From the NCBI GenBank assembly GCA_048267245.1, contig JBLWXV010000001.1, forward strand, positions 1,860,001 to 1,924,000: 64,000 bases of DNA. The letters are read 5' to 3'. The DNA comes from JBLWXV01 sp048267245 (lineage in GTDB: Bacteria; Bdellovibrionota; Bacteriovoracia; Bacteriovoracales; Bacteriovoracaceae). Under the pieces are notes generated by a model. That model ran no database searches and was not told where the DNA came from. It saw only the letters and a program-made list of their open reading frames with translations. Position 1 is the first letter of the stretch. Each line of letters starts with the position of its first letter. The position numbers and the translations under genes were made by a program. Positions 1 to 9,000 of the stretch are shown here, piece by piece.

Positions 1-222
1 TATCCATGCGGTTAGGAGATAGTCTTTGCTTGAGACATCCTTATGAGTGAAATTTTGTTCGAGTTTTGTCAGCGCTTCTTTGTAGTCAACTTCTTGATCT
101 GAATTATAGTACCTGCGCTCAATGAGCTCTCTGGCCTCTCTGCGGTTTTGCTCGACACTTACTTCCTGAGCACTCGCTAACTGCGCGAGAAAATAGATAA
201 TTAGCAATAGCGATCTAAGCAC
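1..222 (-). CDS. Exported protein of unknown function, N-terminal part only
   Basis: The window holds the first 74 residues of a gene that runs leftwards out of it. I chose the GTG at 220-222 because it gives a clean signal peptide: a hydrophobic run of about 14 residues ending in LASA, with likely cleavage before Gln. The mature start is highly charged and probably helical (many Glu, Arg, Lys). No domain can be recognised from this fragment. It is divergent from the outer membrane protein gene at 480, and both promoters must lie in the 257 bases between. The start codon is inferred from the signal peptide and a weak purine-rich stretch upstream. Confidence 0.6.
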   Translation of the reverse strand, partial: MLRSLLLIIYFLAQLASAQEVSVEQNRREARELIERRYYNSDQEVDYKEALTKLEQNFTHKDVSSKDYLLTAWI

Positions 223-479
223 TCTCTACCCATAGATAATATTGATGAATCATCCTTATTTATCGGACAAGCGTGCGTGTGGGCCAAGTAAATATTCGCT
301 TGGAACTTGAGCTTTTTACTCGATAATCTCTGTTTGATTTTTCTATTTTCGATGCAATATTTTCAAAAATTCTTCGTCTTTTGTTAGATATCGGTGAACT
401 TGAGTTAACGACTCGAGTACAAACTGTTAGAAATCTTTAGGTAAAGCTCATGTGAGAACTGTTCAATGAAGGAGCGAAT

Positions 480-1436
480 ATGAATTTGAAGCTTGATACT
501 AGTTTATTAATGAAGAGTACTGCAGTAGCAGTTGCCCTTATGCTCTCTGGTGTAAATGCCCAGGAAGCTCAAGTGAAGAAGGGAACTGATCAAGATCAGC
601 CGGCCACAGAAGAAGCCGCCCCCTCAACTCCTGCTGCCGCAAAAGATGCTGGTATTGATGAGGAGATTACCAACGCCCGCATCCGAGCTACCAGTGGCTC
701 TAAGTCAAAACTTAGCTTGAGCTCAAGCTTGGCCTATGATGGTGGTTCACTTAAAAAGCCATTTGGTAAAACGAGACCAAATATTTCTGGCGACCCGGAA
801 GTTGAAGTTGATACCGCCTTTGGTGGTAGTATCTCTGGCCGCTACCGCTTTAACCCAAATGACTCTGTGACTTTTGGTGCTGGTATTTCTGTTCTCAAGC
901 CACTTCACGGCGCTGAAGATTTAAGTGTTGATAACCCAGATGTAGCTTACTCAAGGGTTTATAAAATCGGCGTATTCCAGACTGTTTCTTCTGCTGGCTA
1001 TACCCACGGAACAAGTGAGAGTTATAAAGATATCCAACTCGATTCTGTGATCTATTTTAGTCACAATATGATGGCCCAAATTGGCGAGAGCCGCTTTACT
1101 GCTGGAGCTTCATTTGGTCTAAACTTCTTTAACTATGGTGATGATCCAGCAGCTGTTGATGGAAGAACTTCATACAGTGTAGGTATCTATCCACAGCTTG
1201 AGTACAGCTTTAACGACACGCTTTCAGCTCGTACTGTCTTTGGTTACTTTAACTTTAGAAATAAAAGAAGTGACAGCGACTTCGATCTTGAACGTCGCTA
1301 CGAATACCAGTCAATTGGTGTGGGCATCTCTGTGACTAGAGATATCTACCTCTATCCAAACGTTCAATTTATCCCAGACAATCTCGATGTGGATAATACA
1401 AACGTGGCCATCTCAGCTACCATCAACTTATTCTAA
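480..1436 (+). CDS. Outer membrane beta-barrel protein of unknown function
   Basis: This 318-residue protein starts with a signal peptide (hydrophobic residues about 12-24, cleavage near NAQ-E). A Pro/Ala/Glu-rich flexible stretch follows to about residue 60. The rest is typical of a transmembrane beta-barrel: alternating polar and hydrophobic residues, many Gly, Tyr and Phe, and a C-terminal Phe as the outer membrane insertion signal. The size suggests a 10-14 strand barrel. An AAGGAG Shine-Dalgarno sequence precedes the ATG. It stands alone, with a hairpin after the stop, so it is probably monocistronic. Its substrate, if it is a porin or transporter, cannot be read from the sequence. Confidence 0.75.
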   Translation: MNLKLDTSLLMKSTAVAVALMLSGVNAQEAQVKKGTDQDQPATEEAAPSTPAAAKDAGIDEEITNARIRATSGSKSKLSLSSSLAYDGGSLKKPFGKTRPNISGDPEVEVDTAFGGSISGRYRFNPNDSVTFGAGISVLKPLHGAEDLSVDNPDVAYSRVYKIGVFQTVSSAGYTHGTSESYKDIQLDSVIYFSHNMMAQIGESRFTAGASFGLNFFNYGDDPAAVDGRTSYSVGIYPQLEYSFNDTLSARTVFGYFNFRNKRSDSDFDLERRYEYQSIGVGISVTRDIYLYPNVQFIPDNLDVDNTNVAISATINLF

Positions 1437-1445
1437 TTGTTTACA

Positions 1446-1476
1446 GGCCCAGGGCAGTCGTCCCTGGGCCATTCTT
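1446..1476 (+). terminator. Hairpin after the outer membrane protein gene
   Basis: A GC-rich inverted repeat (GGCCCAGGG / CCCTGGGCC, six-base loop) starts 10 bases after the stop codon and is followed by a short T-rich stretch (ATTCTTTC). It is probably the transcription terminator of the 480-1436 gene. Confidence 0.65.
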
Positions 1477-1559
1477 TCACGCCTGTCACAAAGTACTTCG
1501 CAAAGGAAAATTATTTCGCTATGTTTCGCTCGTCCTAGAATTTTATTGGAGAGTTATAG

Positions 1560-1853
1560 ATGAAACTACTTTTTACTTTAAGCTGCGTGCTTCTCGCCTC
1601 TCATCCAGTTCTTGCCTACGAGCAAAGTGCCGTTACCTCAGCTCTTGAATCCTACTTTGATGCCTCAGTAGAGTCGTGGGGTCTTGAATATAGCGATAGT
1701 GATTCAAAAGAATGTGACCTCATGGCCAGTGTACTAGCTAGAAGAGCAAATTCTCGCTCAAGCGCGGCCTATGAATGTCAGGTGTGTTTGATTGCCGACG
1801 ACAATCTTCTCTGGGACTACAACGACATCTCATGCGATCTAGCTTGGGATTAG
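1560..1853 (+). CDS. Small exported cysteine-containing protein
   Basis: This 97-residue protein has a standard signal peptide (about 19 residues, cleavage near VLA-Y) and a short acidic mature domain with four cysteines, suited to two disulfides in the periplasm or outside. A GGAGAG Shine-Dalgarno sequence precedes the ATG. The stop overlaps by four bases the stop of tonB on the other strand. I recognise no family. The gene at 2572 encodes a similar small Cys-rich exported protein, but the two show no obvious alignment. Confidence 0.6.
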   Translation: MKLLFTLSCVLLASHPVLAYEQSAVTSALESYFDASVESWGLEYSDSDSKECDLMASVLARRANSRSSAAYECQVCLIADDNLLWDYNDISCDLAWD

Positions 1854-2428
1854 TCCGCTAATTGAAAAATTATATTCTTCGTTAGTTTGACATCCGGGTC
1901 GATGGCCCGGGTGAAGACCCATTTTTTGGCCGCATTGACCGCGGCTTCGTCTAGGATCTGAAAGCCCGAACTTGCCACCACTTCAACTCGGCCAATAGAG
2001 TAACCCTCTCCTTGAGTCCACAGCGCCAATTTAACCACGCCCTCAAGCCCTTGAAGTCTAGCAATGCGAGGGTAGATTGGGTGCTCATATTGCTTAAAAT
2101 CGCTCTCTAAGAGCTCTTTTGTGCTCGCCATCGGCGCGACACTCTGGACGGGCATTGTTTGCGCGGCAGGAGATTCATCTACAATTGGAGCAGGGGCCGG
2201 GCTTAGCTGTTTTTCTACGGGTCTTGGAAGTGGCTTTTCTATGGCCGGGGCAGGGCTAAACTCTCTAGTTTGGAGAATGACGCTAAGCCCATCGTTGCTA
2301 GGACTAAAAAAGCGCTGCTCAAGCGCCTGTTTGAGTGGGATTGTGAGCACAAGAACATGCACTGCCAGCGAGGCCATGGCGAGCTTTTGCCAGTGATGGC
2401 GAGGTGGAATTTGTGCTATCGAACTCAT
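1850..2428 (-). CDS. tonB: TonB family energy transducer
   Basis: The protein follows the TonB plan. There is one N-terminal transmembrane segment (about residues 16-35), a Pro-rich periplasmic spacer with PAPA and LPRP stretches, and a C-terminal TonB domain with the YPRIARLQGLEGVVKL motif and a VNAAKKWVF-like ending. TonB links ExbB/ExbD proton-motive energy to outer membrane receptors. No exbBD or receptor gene is in the window, so partners act from elsewhere. I prefer the ATG at 2428 (192 residues) over a TTG at 2464, because a promoter-like TTGAGA-17-TAAATT ends 7 bases before the ATG, which implies a leaderless start. A palindromic operator candidate lies just upstream. Confidence 0.82.
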   Translation of the reverse strand: MSSIAQIPPRHHWQKLAMASLAVHVLVLTIPLKQALEQRFFSPSNDGLSVILQTREFSPAPAIEKPLPRPVEKQLSPAPAPIVDESPAAQTMPVQSVAPMASTKELLESDFKQYEHPIYPRIARLQGLEGVVKLALWTQGEGYSIGRVEVVASSGFQILDEAAVNAAKKWVFTRAIDPDVKLTKNIIFQLAD

Positions 2429-2435
2429 GTTCGTT

Positions 2436-2464
2436 AATTTAAACCAAAGCCCCCTTCTTCTCAA
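2436..2464 (-). promoter_or_regulatory. Predicted tonB promoter
   Basis: On the minus strand TTGAGA (2459-2464) and TAAATT (2436-2441) are separated by 17 bases, each matching the sigma-70 consensus at four of six positions. The -10 box ends 7 bases before the ATG at 2428, so the transcript would start at or almost at the start codon. Confidence 0.4.
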
Positions 2465-2475
2465 GGGGCAGGGAT

Positions 2476-2499
2476 GAAAATAATGTATGCATTATTTTC
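2476..2499. promoter_or_regulatory. Palindromic operator candidate upstream of tonB (Fur-like)
   Basis: This is a perfect inverted repeat with ten-base arms, GAAAATAATG and CATTATTTTC, and a four-base spacer. The AATAATG / CATTATT core resembles metal-responsive Fur-family boxes. It sits 12 bases upstream of the predicted -35 box of tonB, in the region shared with the divergent gene at 2572. Iron control of tonB would fit known biology, but the regulator is not identified. Confidence 0.45.
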
Positions 2500-2571
2500 A
2501 CACTCCCTTGGCCATGTCCGTCTAGGATTATAAAGAATGGGCATCATTTCCATATTTTGAAAGAGGTACTT

Positions 2572-2847
2572 GTGAAACTTACTCTAATTGCTGCCCTTAT
2601 GACGGCTTCTGTCTCTGCTTTTGCTGCTAACGTTGGCGACGCCATCGATCGCTCTGAAGCTGAGTGTACTCAAAAATGTTACGTTCAAAGCTATAGCTTT
2701 AGCGCAGATTACTTTGGCCAGTGTCGTCAAGTTGAGTCTTGTGAAGTGTATTCATGGGATGAGGAAAATGCTCAGTGTTTGGTTGAGGCGAAGAATGTAA
2801 TTCGCTCTTACCCAATTCAGTGTCGCGATATCCCACCTGCGTACTAA
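2572..2847 (+). CDS. Small exported cysteine-rich protein
   Basis: This 91-residue protein has a signal peptide (MKLTLIAALMTASVSAFA, cleavage after AFA) and a mature domain of about 72 residues with six cysteines, enough for three disulfides. I chose the GTG at 2572 because AAGAGG lies six bases upstream and the signal peptide then begins at once; an in-frame TTG at 2557 has no such support. A strong hairpin follows the stop. No family is recognised. A role as a periplasmic or secreted stable small protein is inference. Confidence 0.6.
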   Translation: MKLTLIAALMTASVSAFAANVGDAIDRSEAECTQKCYVQSYSFSADYFGQCRQVESCEVYSWDEENAQCLVEAKNVIRSYPIQCRDIPPAY

Positions 2848-2855
2848 TCGTGGAC

Positions 2856-2875
2856 GCCCTGGCCAAGGCCAGGGC
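2856..2875. terminator. GC-rich hairpin between the 2572 and 2887 genes
   Basis: The 20-base perfect palindrome GCCCTGGCCAAGGCCAGGGC follows the stop of the small exported protein gene. There is no T-run, so termination may be partial or Rho-assisted. The next start codon is only 12 bases further on. Confidence 0.45.
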
Positions 2876-2886
2876 ACAATACTGAG

Positions 2887-5244
2887 ATGAAGAAATTTTT
2901 TTTAATCCTCATCTCAGTGCTCACTCTGTCTCTCTCGCTGGCCCAAGAGGAAATAGCGCCGATTCCGGCCTTGACCAGCACCTCAACTGAAACCTCAATT
3001 AAACTAGACGAACTAGAAGCAAAACTCTCATCTTTTGAAAAGAGTAAGTTGGCCGATATTCGCTTTTTTGAACTCAATTTCTTTTGGCGTGAGTTGGCGA
3101 GCTTTGAATTTAAAAACTCTGAAATTAGCGAGGGAGAGGCCCGCGCTGAAGTCAATAAGCGCACAAATCTTTTGATTCGCGCTTCAAAAATTCGCTCGGA
3201 CTATCTCTCTGTCTATAACCCCGATCTAACTCTCACTCAGTGGCTCTCTGACTCTATACTTGAGCTGAAAATAATTCCAATTAGACTCACGACCTTAGCA
3301 CTCAATAGAGTGCACACCATTAAGGGGTATTTTCAAGAGGGGGGGCGTGGTCTCTTAAAGCTAGTTCCAGAGATCATGCTACTCATTTTGTTACTCATGC
3401 TTCCCTTTTTACTGCGAAAGTTAATTTCTAAAGTTCTGGATCTTCTAGATAAGTTGCGCCTCTCACTCATTGACTTTAGACGCTACCGCCCTTGGCGCGA
3501 AGCCGTGGCGCTCAACCTTCAGCGACTCACCCCTTTCATCCCATGGGTGCTCGTTATTATCGGCTTTGAGTTTCTCCGAGAAGTCATGGTCGGGACATTG
3601 ATTGAGGAATTGGGCCTTCTCATTCCTTACTTACTCTACTACTGCTATTACCGCTTATTTCGCCAGACTGTTTTAAATCTTCTGCGCCTATTGTCTGAAA
3701 AGGCGATGATGAAAGCGTCGGCGCAAACTAAAGAGAAGATGAATCGTAGCTCTCTTCTCATTGGACGCATTTACTTTGTGGTGATGTGTCTACTTCATAC
3801 CGTCTCAAGTGTGGCCAGTGAAGGGCTTCTCTACCAAGAGATCGTGGTCCTCTCGCAGATTATTGCAGTGATCGTCTTTTACCGACTCATTTGGAAATGG
3901 AGAGAAGAAATTGGTGGCATACTCAAGCGCAATTTTGGAAGTGAAGAGGATGGGGGAACATTCTCGTTTTTGCCTAAACTCTTAAAGAGTCGCCTCTTTT
4001 TAATTACAGGACCTCTTTGTTTTCTTATCGCACTTCTGGTTCCTTTTTATCACTGGCTTGAAGATCAAATTAGTAAGTTTGAACTTTCCAAATCAATCGC
4101 TGCTAAGATTTTTAAAAAGAAATTGGAAAATACTGAAGGCTTAGAAGGCGATGAAGAAGAACGACTGCCTGATGATTACACCAAATACTTCTTTTTACGT
4201 GCCAGTGAGTTTGAAGAGGAAACTCAAAACTTACTAGTTACTCCAAAGCGCGATCCGCTAGAGAAAATAAAAGTTGAAGTAAATGAGTGGAAGGACGGCA
4301 AAACCGAAGAGCACACCGTTGCACTCTATGGCGTGAAGGGAGCGGGAAAGTCTACCACACTTAATCGCCTGGAAAATTTTTATAAAGATAAACTCAAGGT
4401 CATTCGAGCTGATGTGCCAGCTAAGCTTTTAACAAAGGCTGAGGTCAATAAGTTCTTTGGTCACCTCTTAGGTGGGGAAGAGCTTGTGGATGTTGTTACT
4501 CTTTTAGAGTGGGACCGCGAAATGGAGCCCACACTTGTGATACTCGATGAAGCGCAGAATCTTTTCTTGTCACAGATGGGAGGTTTTGAAGGAATTCATG
4601 CCTTCTTTGAACTTCTTAACGTTCGAACGGAAAATATTTTTTGGTGCGCAAGTTTTAATCGCTATAGTTGGAATTACCTCGATCAAGTATTCGCTAAGAA
4701 TCGCTACTTTAGATCCTCTGTTGAAATAGAGGGCATGAATGAGGAAGATCTTCAAAACCTCATTATGAAAAGACATAATCGCAGCAGTTACCGACTAAGC
4801 TACGCTGAGATTATTCGCGCCCTTCGTTCTTATAGCGAAGTCGATGACACGAGCTATGTGGAAAATCTCTTCTTTCGCATGCTGTATGAAGAATCCAAGG
4901 GCAATCCACGAGTGGCACTCAATCTCTGGTTGCGCGCCCTAAGACCTAGAAGACGGGGGCTCATTAAAGTTGGTTTGCCTCTCAATCCAAAGCTCTCAGT
5001 GCTCTCTAAGCTCAGTGAGGAGTCTCACTTTGTCTATTCTGGACTTATTCGCCATGAAAACCTCACAAGCCGAGAGCTTGTCTCAGTGACGAGTTTGGCC
5101 GATGGAGTAGTTCGTTACGCCCTTAAAATCGGACTTGAAAATGAATTCATCGAGCGCGATGAAGCTGGTCGCTACCGCGTGGTCGCGCTCATGCAGGGTC
5201 CACTAACACAATATCTAAAAGCGAAGAACTTTATTTATGGATAA
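2887..5244 (+). CDS. Membrane-anchored AAA+/STAND-like NTPase, paired with an MscS channel
   Basis: This 785-residue protein has a signal-like first segment and a periplasmic charged helical region (about 20-140). About six hydrophobic membrane segments follow (near 150-175, 212-255, 291-335 and 370-392), and a cytoplasmic NTPase makes up the C-terminal half. The Walker A motif is GVKGAGKS at 482-489 and the Walker B motif is LVILDE with Asp554-Glu555. A sensor-like FWCASFNRY (about 585) and an Arg-rich KNRYFR follow. The last 100 residues look like a winged-helix domain, as in Orc1/Cdc6- and STAND-type proteins. The MscS-family gene starts inside its 3' end (8-base overlap), so the two are translationally coupled. 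ATP-linked sensing or gating of the channel is inference; I know no named family with this architecture. Confidence 0.72.
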   Translation: MKKFFLILISVLTLSLSLAQEEIAPIPALTSTSTETSIKLDELEAKLSSFEKSKLADIRFFELNFFWRELASFEFKNSEISEGEARAEVNKRTNLLIRASKIRSDYLSVYNPDLTLTQWLSDSILELKIIPIRLTTLALNRVHTIKGYFQEGGRGLLKLVPEIMLLILLLMLPFLLRKLISKVLDLLDKLRLSLIDFRRYRPWREAVALNLQRLTPFIPWVLVIIGFEFLREVMVGTLIEELGLLIPYLLYYCYYRLFRQTVLNLLRLLSEKAMMKASAQTKEKMNRSSLLIGRIYFVVMCLLHTVSSVASEGLLYQEIVVLSQIIAVIVFYRLIWKWREEIGGILKRNFGSEEDGGTFSFLPKLLKSRLFLITGPLCFLIALLVPFYHWLEDQISKFELSKSIAAKIFKKKLENTEGLEGDEEERLPDDYTKYFFLRASEFEEETQNLLVTPKRDPLEKIKVEVNEWKDGKTEEHTVALYGVKGAGKSTTLNRLENFYKDKLKVIRADVPAKLLTKAEVNKFFGHLLGGEELVDVVTLLEWDREMEPTLVILDEAQNLFLSQMGGFEGIHAFFELLNVRTENIFWCASFNRYSWNYLDQVFAKNRYFRSSVEIEGMNEEDLQNLIMKRHNRSSYRLSYAEIIRALRSYSEVDDTSYVENLFFRMLYEESKGNPRVALNLWLRALRPRRRGLIKVGLPLNPKLSVLSKLSEESHFVYSGLIRHENLTSRELVSVTSLADGVVRYALKIGLENEFIERDEAGRYRVVALMQGPLTQYLKAKNFIYG

Positions 5245-6043
5245 TCAACAAATAGATCAAATTGGGCAAATTCTCTCGCTCCTACAATTTCAGCGACTCT
5301 TCTTCTTGGCGATGGCCATTGCTATTCTCGTCCTCATCAACCGCATGATTGGTCGCTTTGCTGAGAGTATGAGCGTGCGCTTTGCCGCGCGAAGACTTTT
5401 GATTCTTCAAGTTACGACCATTGTGACCTTCTTTATATATGTCACAGGTGTGCCAACGCTACTTTATATCTCTCTCAATCCTCCTAAAGAATTGCTCTTG
5501 GCCCTCGGTGGTTCTGTGGCCGTCGCTATTGGCTTTGCCATTAAAGATGTTGTGAGCTCCTTTGTCTCAGGTATCGTTTTGCTCTTTGATAGACCACTTC
5601 AAGTGGGAGATCGAGTGACGATTGGAGATACTTACGGCGAAGTTAAGAGCATTGGTCTTCGCGCTGTGAGATTGATTACTCTAGATGACAATGTGGTGAC
5701 GATTCCTAACACCAAGCTCATTACTGACCCTGTCTCAAGTGGAAATTTCGGTGCTCTTGATATGATGGTAGTGGTCGATTTTCACTTGGCCCTAGATGAA
5801 GATATCGAGCGCATTCGCGATTTACTCACAGAAGTTGTGGTGACATCGCGCTTTGCATACCTCGCTAAGCCAGTTTCAATTGTGGTGAGTGAGGTGGAGG
5901 TGGCCGAGCGCCTGGCCTTGAAGTTCAGTGTAAAATCCTATGTCATTGATGTTCGTTACGAGAAAGCTTATCAGACGGACATTGTCTCGCGCGCCAGCCG
6001 TATCTTTAGAGAAAACGATATTAAACGCCCACTTCGCGATTAG
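5237..6043 (+). CDS. MscS-family mechanosensitive ion channel
   Basis: This 268-residue inner membrane channel resembles small MscS proteins. Three hydrophobic segments are seen; the third is the pore helix with the Gly/Ala-packed GGSVAVAIGFAIKDVVSS signature (about residues 92-110). The conserved FDRPLQVGDRV beta-domain motif and an IPNTKL motif follow. Such channels open under membrane tension and release solutes on osmotic downshock. It overlaps the upstream membrane NTPase by 8 bases, which is unusual, and suggests the two proteins work together. The gene ends at the large palindromic repeat at 6045-6093. The family assignment is secure; ligand or NTPase control is inferred from context only. 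Confidence 0.92.
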   Translation: MDNQQIDQIGQILSLLQFQRLFFLAMAIAILVLINRMIGRFAESMSVRFAARRLLILQVTTIVTFFIYVTGVPTLLYISLNPPKELLLALGGSVAVAIGFAIKDVVSSFVSGIVLLFDRPLQVGDRVTIGDTYGEVKSIGLRAVRLITLDDNVVTIPNTKLITDPVSSGNFGALDMMVVVDFHLALDEDIERIRDLLTEVVVTSRFAYLAKPVSIVVSEVEVAERLALKFSVKSYVIDVRYEKAYQTDIVSRASRIFRENDIKRPLRD

Positions 6044-6044
6044 G

Positions 6045-6093
6045 GTGCCAGATGACTTTTGGGACGCCTAGCGTCCCAAAAGTCATCTGGCAC
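6045..6093. repeat. Perfect 49-base palindrome, copy 1 of a dispersed repeat
   Basis: Two perfect 23-base arms (6045-6067 and 6071-6093) flank a three-base loop. The arm begins GTGCCAGATG and contains CTTTTGGGAC. The element fills the gap between the stops of the MscS gene and the convergent RND gene, and its last base is the first base of the RND stop codon. RNA from either strand would form a very stable hairpin, so it may serve as a two-way terminator. A nearly identical element at 57811-57861 lies upstream of genes, so termination is not its general role. Confidence 0.85.
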
Positions 6094-9000
6094 TATTCTT
6101 CCATTAAGATTTGACGACGCTCTCTTGCGAAAATGGCGTAGACGCAAGGAATAACGTAGAGAGTGAAGGCGGTGGAGAGCGATACCCCGCCAAGAACTAC
6201 CAGAGACATTGGAATTCTCGTTTCGCTACCAGCACCCGCTGAGAGGGCGCCTGGAATGGCCGAGGCCAGCGTCGTGAAGGTCGTCATGATAATTGGTCTA
6301 AAGCGTGTCGTACAGGCTTCAAGAAGCGCTTCATGAGTGCTCTTTCCTTGATCCCTAAGTTGATTGGTAAATTCCACAATCAAAATTGAAGTCTTCTTCA
6401 CAATACCCATGGTTAGAAGAATACCAATCATCGAGTAGACGTTGAGCGATTGCCCGGCAAGAAGGAGCGAGAGAAACGCTCCAGTTAGACCAAAGGGAAT
6501 GGCAAAGAAGACGATGATAGGATCGACAAATGAGTTGAACTGACTGCCAAGAACCATATAAGCAATGGCCAGACCGAGAACCATGATCATCACAATATCC
6601 AGAAGTGAGCTATCAAGATCCACTGAGAATTTGGCCTGATAGCCATCGGGAGCAATCTTTGCGGCCATTTCATTAATCTTCTTAATAGCGTCACCTTGAA
6701 CTGCAGTTTGAGTAAGGTTTGCATCCACGCGCACACCGCGCGATCTATTTTCACGGTAGATGGTTTGAGGCCCAAAGGTTTCAACAAAGGTCACCACATC
6801 GTTGAGGGTGACGTACTCGCCGCGGTTATTTAGGAGCAGCAGGTTTTTCACTTTATCGGGTGTTTCGCGGTCTTCTTCGCGAAGTTGCACGAAGAGATCA
6901 AAGCGACGCCCACCTGAAGTATATTGCCCGGCCTCAACACCACCAACAGCAATATTCACAGTGCGAGCAATGGTAGAAACTTCTACACCGCGCTCAAGTG
7001 ATTTGCGGCGATCTGGCACGATATGTACTTCAGGAAGTTGGCCCACGTCATCGGAGCGAACGCCGACTATTTCGCCGGTTGCCTCCATTTCCTTTTTCAT
7101 TTGATCATAGATTTCTAGTTGAACCTTTGGGTCCGGGCCAAGAATTGTAAATTCAATGGGACTGCCGCGGCGACCACCGATGGCCGAGCCAGTGCGGTCG
7201 CGAAGAACAATCGTAATCCCCTCGAGTTTTGCGAGTTCCTTTCGTAGTTCTGTTGCAATTTCAAACTGACTCTTAGTTCTCTTACTGCGATCTTTAAGCA
7301 GGAGGATACCAAAGCCGCGGTTGCCTTGACCGCCGCCACCGCCGCCACCGGCGGAGACGATATAGCGCTCAACATCTGGGTGCTTGGACACAATGGCTTC
7401 GTATTCTTTAATCTTTGAGTCAGTGTAGTAGATATTCTTGCCGTCTGGGGCAATGAAGACGACAAAGATAAAGCCCTTATCCTGCTCAGGAGCAAATTCT
7501 TTTTTCACATGAGGTAGGGCAAAGAGTGAGGCGATAAAGAGGGCAAGGCTCACACCCACCACCATAAATTTGTGCTTGATACTGAAGTTTAAGCTCTTGT
7601 GATAGAAGGCCTTAGAGCTGTCAACTGCGGCATCAACCCAGCGGTGAACGAATATGCCCTTAGAAGATGTATTGAGAAATTGTGAACATCTCATAGGGGC
7701 GAGAGTGAGTGCTTCTAGTGAAGAGAGACAAACGGCAACAACTAGGGTAAGTGCGAATTCGTTAAAGAACTTTCCTTCAACTCCACTCATAAAAGTGACT
7801 GGAGCAAAGATTGCCACCAGCACGGCGGTGGTCGCAATAACGGCAAATCCAATCTCGCGGCTTCCTTTGAAAGCCGCTTGAACTTTGTTGTAGCCCATGT
7901 CCGTGTAGCGCACGATATTTTCAAGCATCACAATCGCGTCGTCGACCACAATACCGATGGCCAGGGATAGGCCTAAAAGTGAGAATGAATTCAAAGTAAA
8001 GCCAAAGAGCTTCATGAAGGCAAACGTTCCAATAACCGCAGTTGGGATTGCTAGCAGGATATTAATGGTGGCCGAAATTGAGTTGAGAAAGAGCCAACAC
8101 ACAATTGAAGTTAGTAGTGCCGCTAGTACTAGGTTGGTGATCAGTTCATCTACAGAGAGCTCAACGAAGATGGTGCGGTCAAAGTTTACAGAGAGCTTGG
8201 TGCCCTCCGGAAGACCTTTATTGAGCTCCACAACGCGATCTTTTACCATTTCAGCAGTGGATACGGCGTTCACTCCGCGCTGCTTTTGAATCGCCATCGA
8301 AAGTGAGGGAGTGCCATTCACTCTTGAAATGCGACCAACGTTCTCTGTTCCTTCAAAGACTGTGGCGACATCGCCAAGGCGAATGGGGATATAATTTGGA
8401 CGCCCGCCTCGTCTGGAGATAATCATATTTTGAAAATCTTCAACTGTTCGGCCTTCTCCTAGCACGCGGATGGATTCGTCCTTATCGCCGAACTCAAATT
8501 TACCGGCAGGAAGCTCAATGTGCTCGCGCTCTAATGTGTCCACAATATCTGTGGCCGTTAATTGAAGTCTATTGAGTTTGGCCTGGTCGATATCAATTCT
8601 CATCATTGGTTCAAGATAACCAAAGGCGCGCACTTCAGAGACCCCATCAACAGTGGAGAGGCGATCTTGAATTTGATCTCTAAAGAGTACGTTGAGCTCG
8701 CGCAAAGTAAGAGACTCTGTCGTGAGAGCAAGATACATAATAGGGTCATCAGCGGCGTTTGACTTGGTGACAGTCGGTGTATCAATTGTATCTGGAAGTT
8801 GCCTTTGCGCGCGCCCTAGTAGGGTTTGCGTCTCCTGCAGGGCAAAGTCGATATCCTTATCTAACTCAAACTCGACTTCAATGCGCCCACTTCCTCGTCT
8901 GGCCGAGGAGGTGAGTGTTTTAATCCCTTGCATTGAAACCAGAACCGATTCAACAGGTTCAAGGATATCTTTTTCAATAACCTCTGGAGTGGCCCCTTCA

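Noticed and set aside
7320..7350. GCC/CGG-rich run as a possible DNA repeat or regulatory tract
   Set aside because: It encodes the poly-Gly insert of the RND pump; the frame is intact on both sides.
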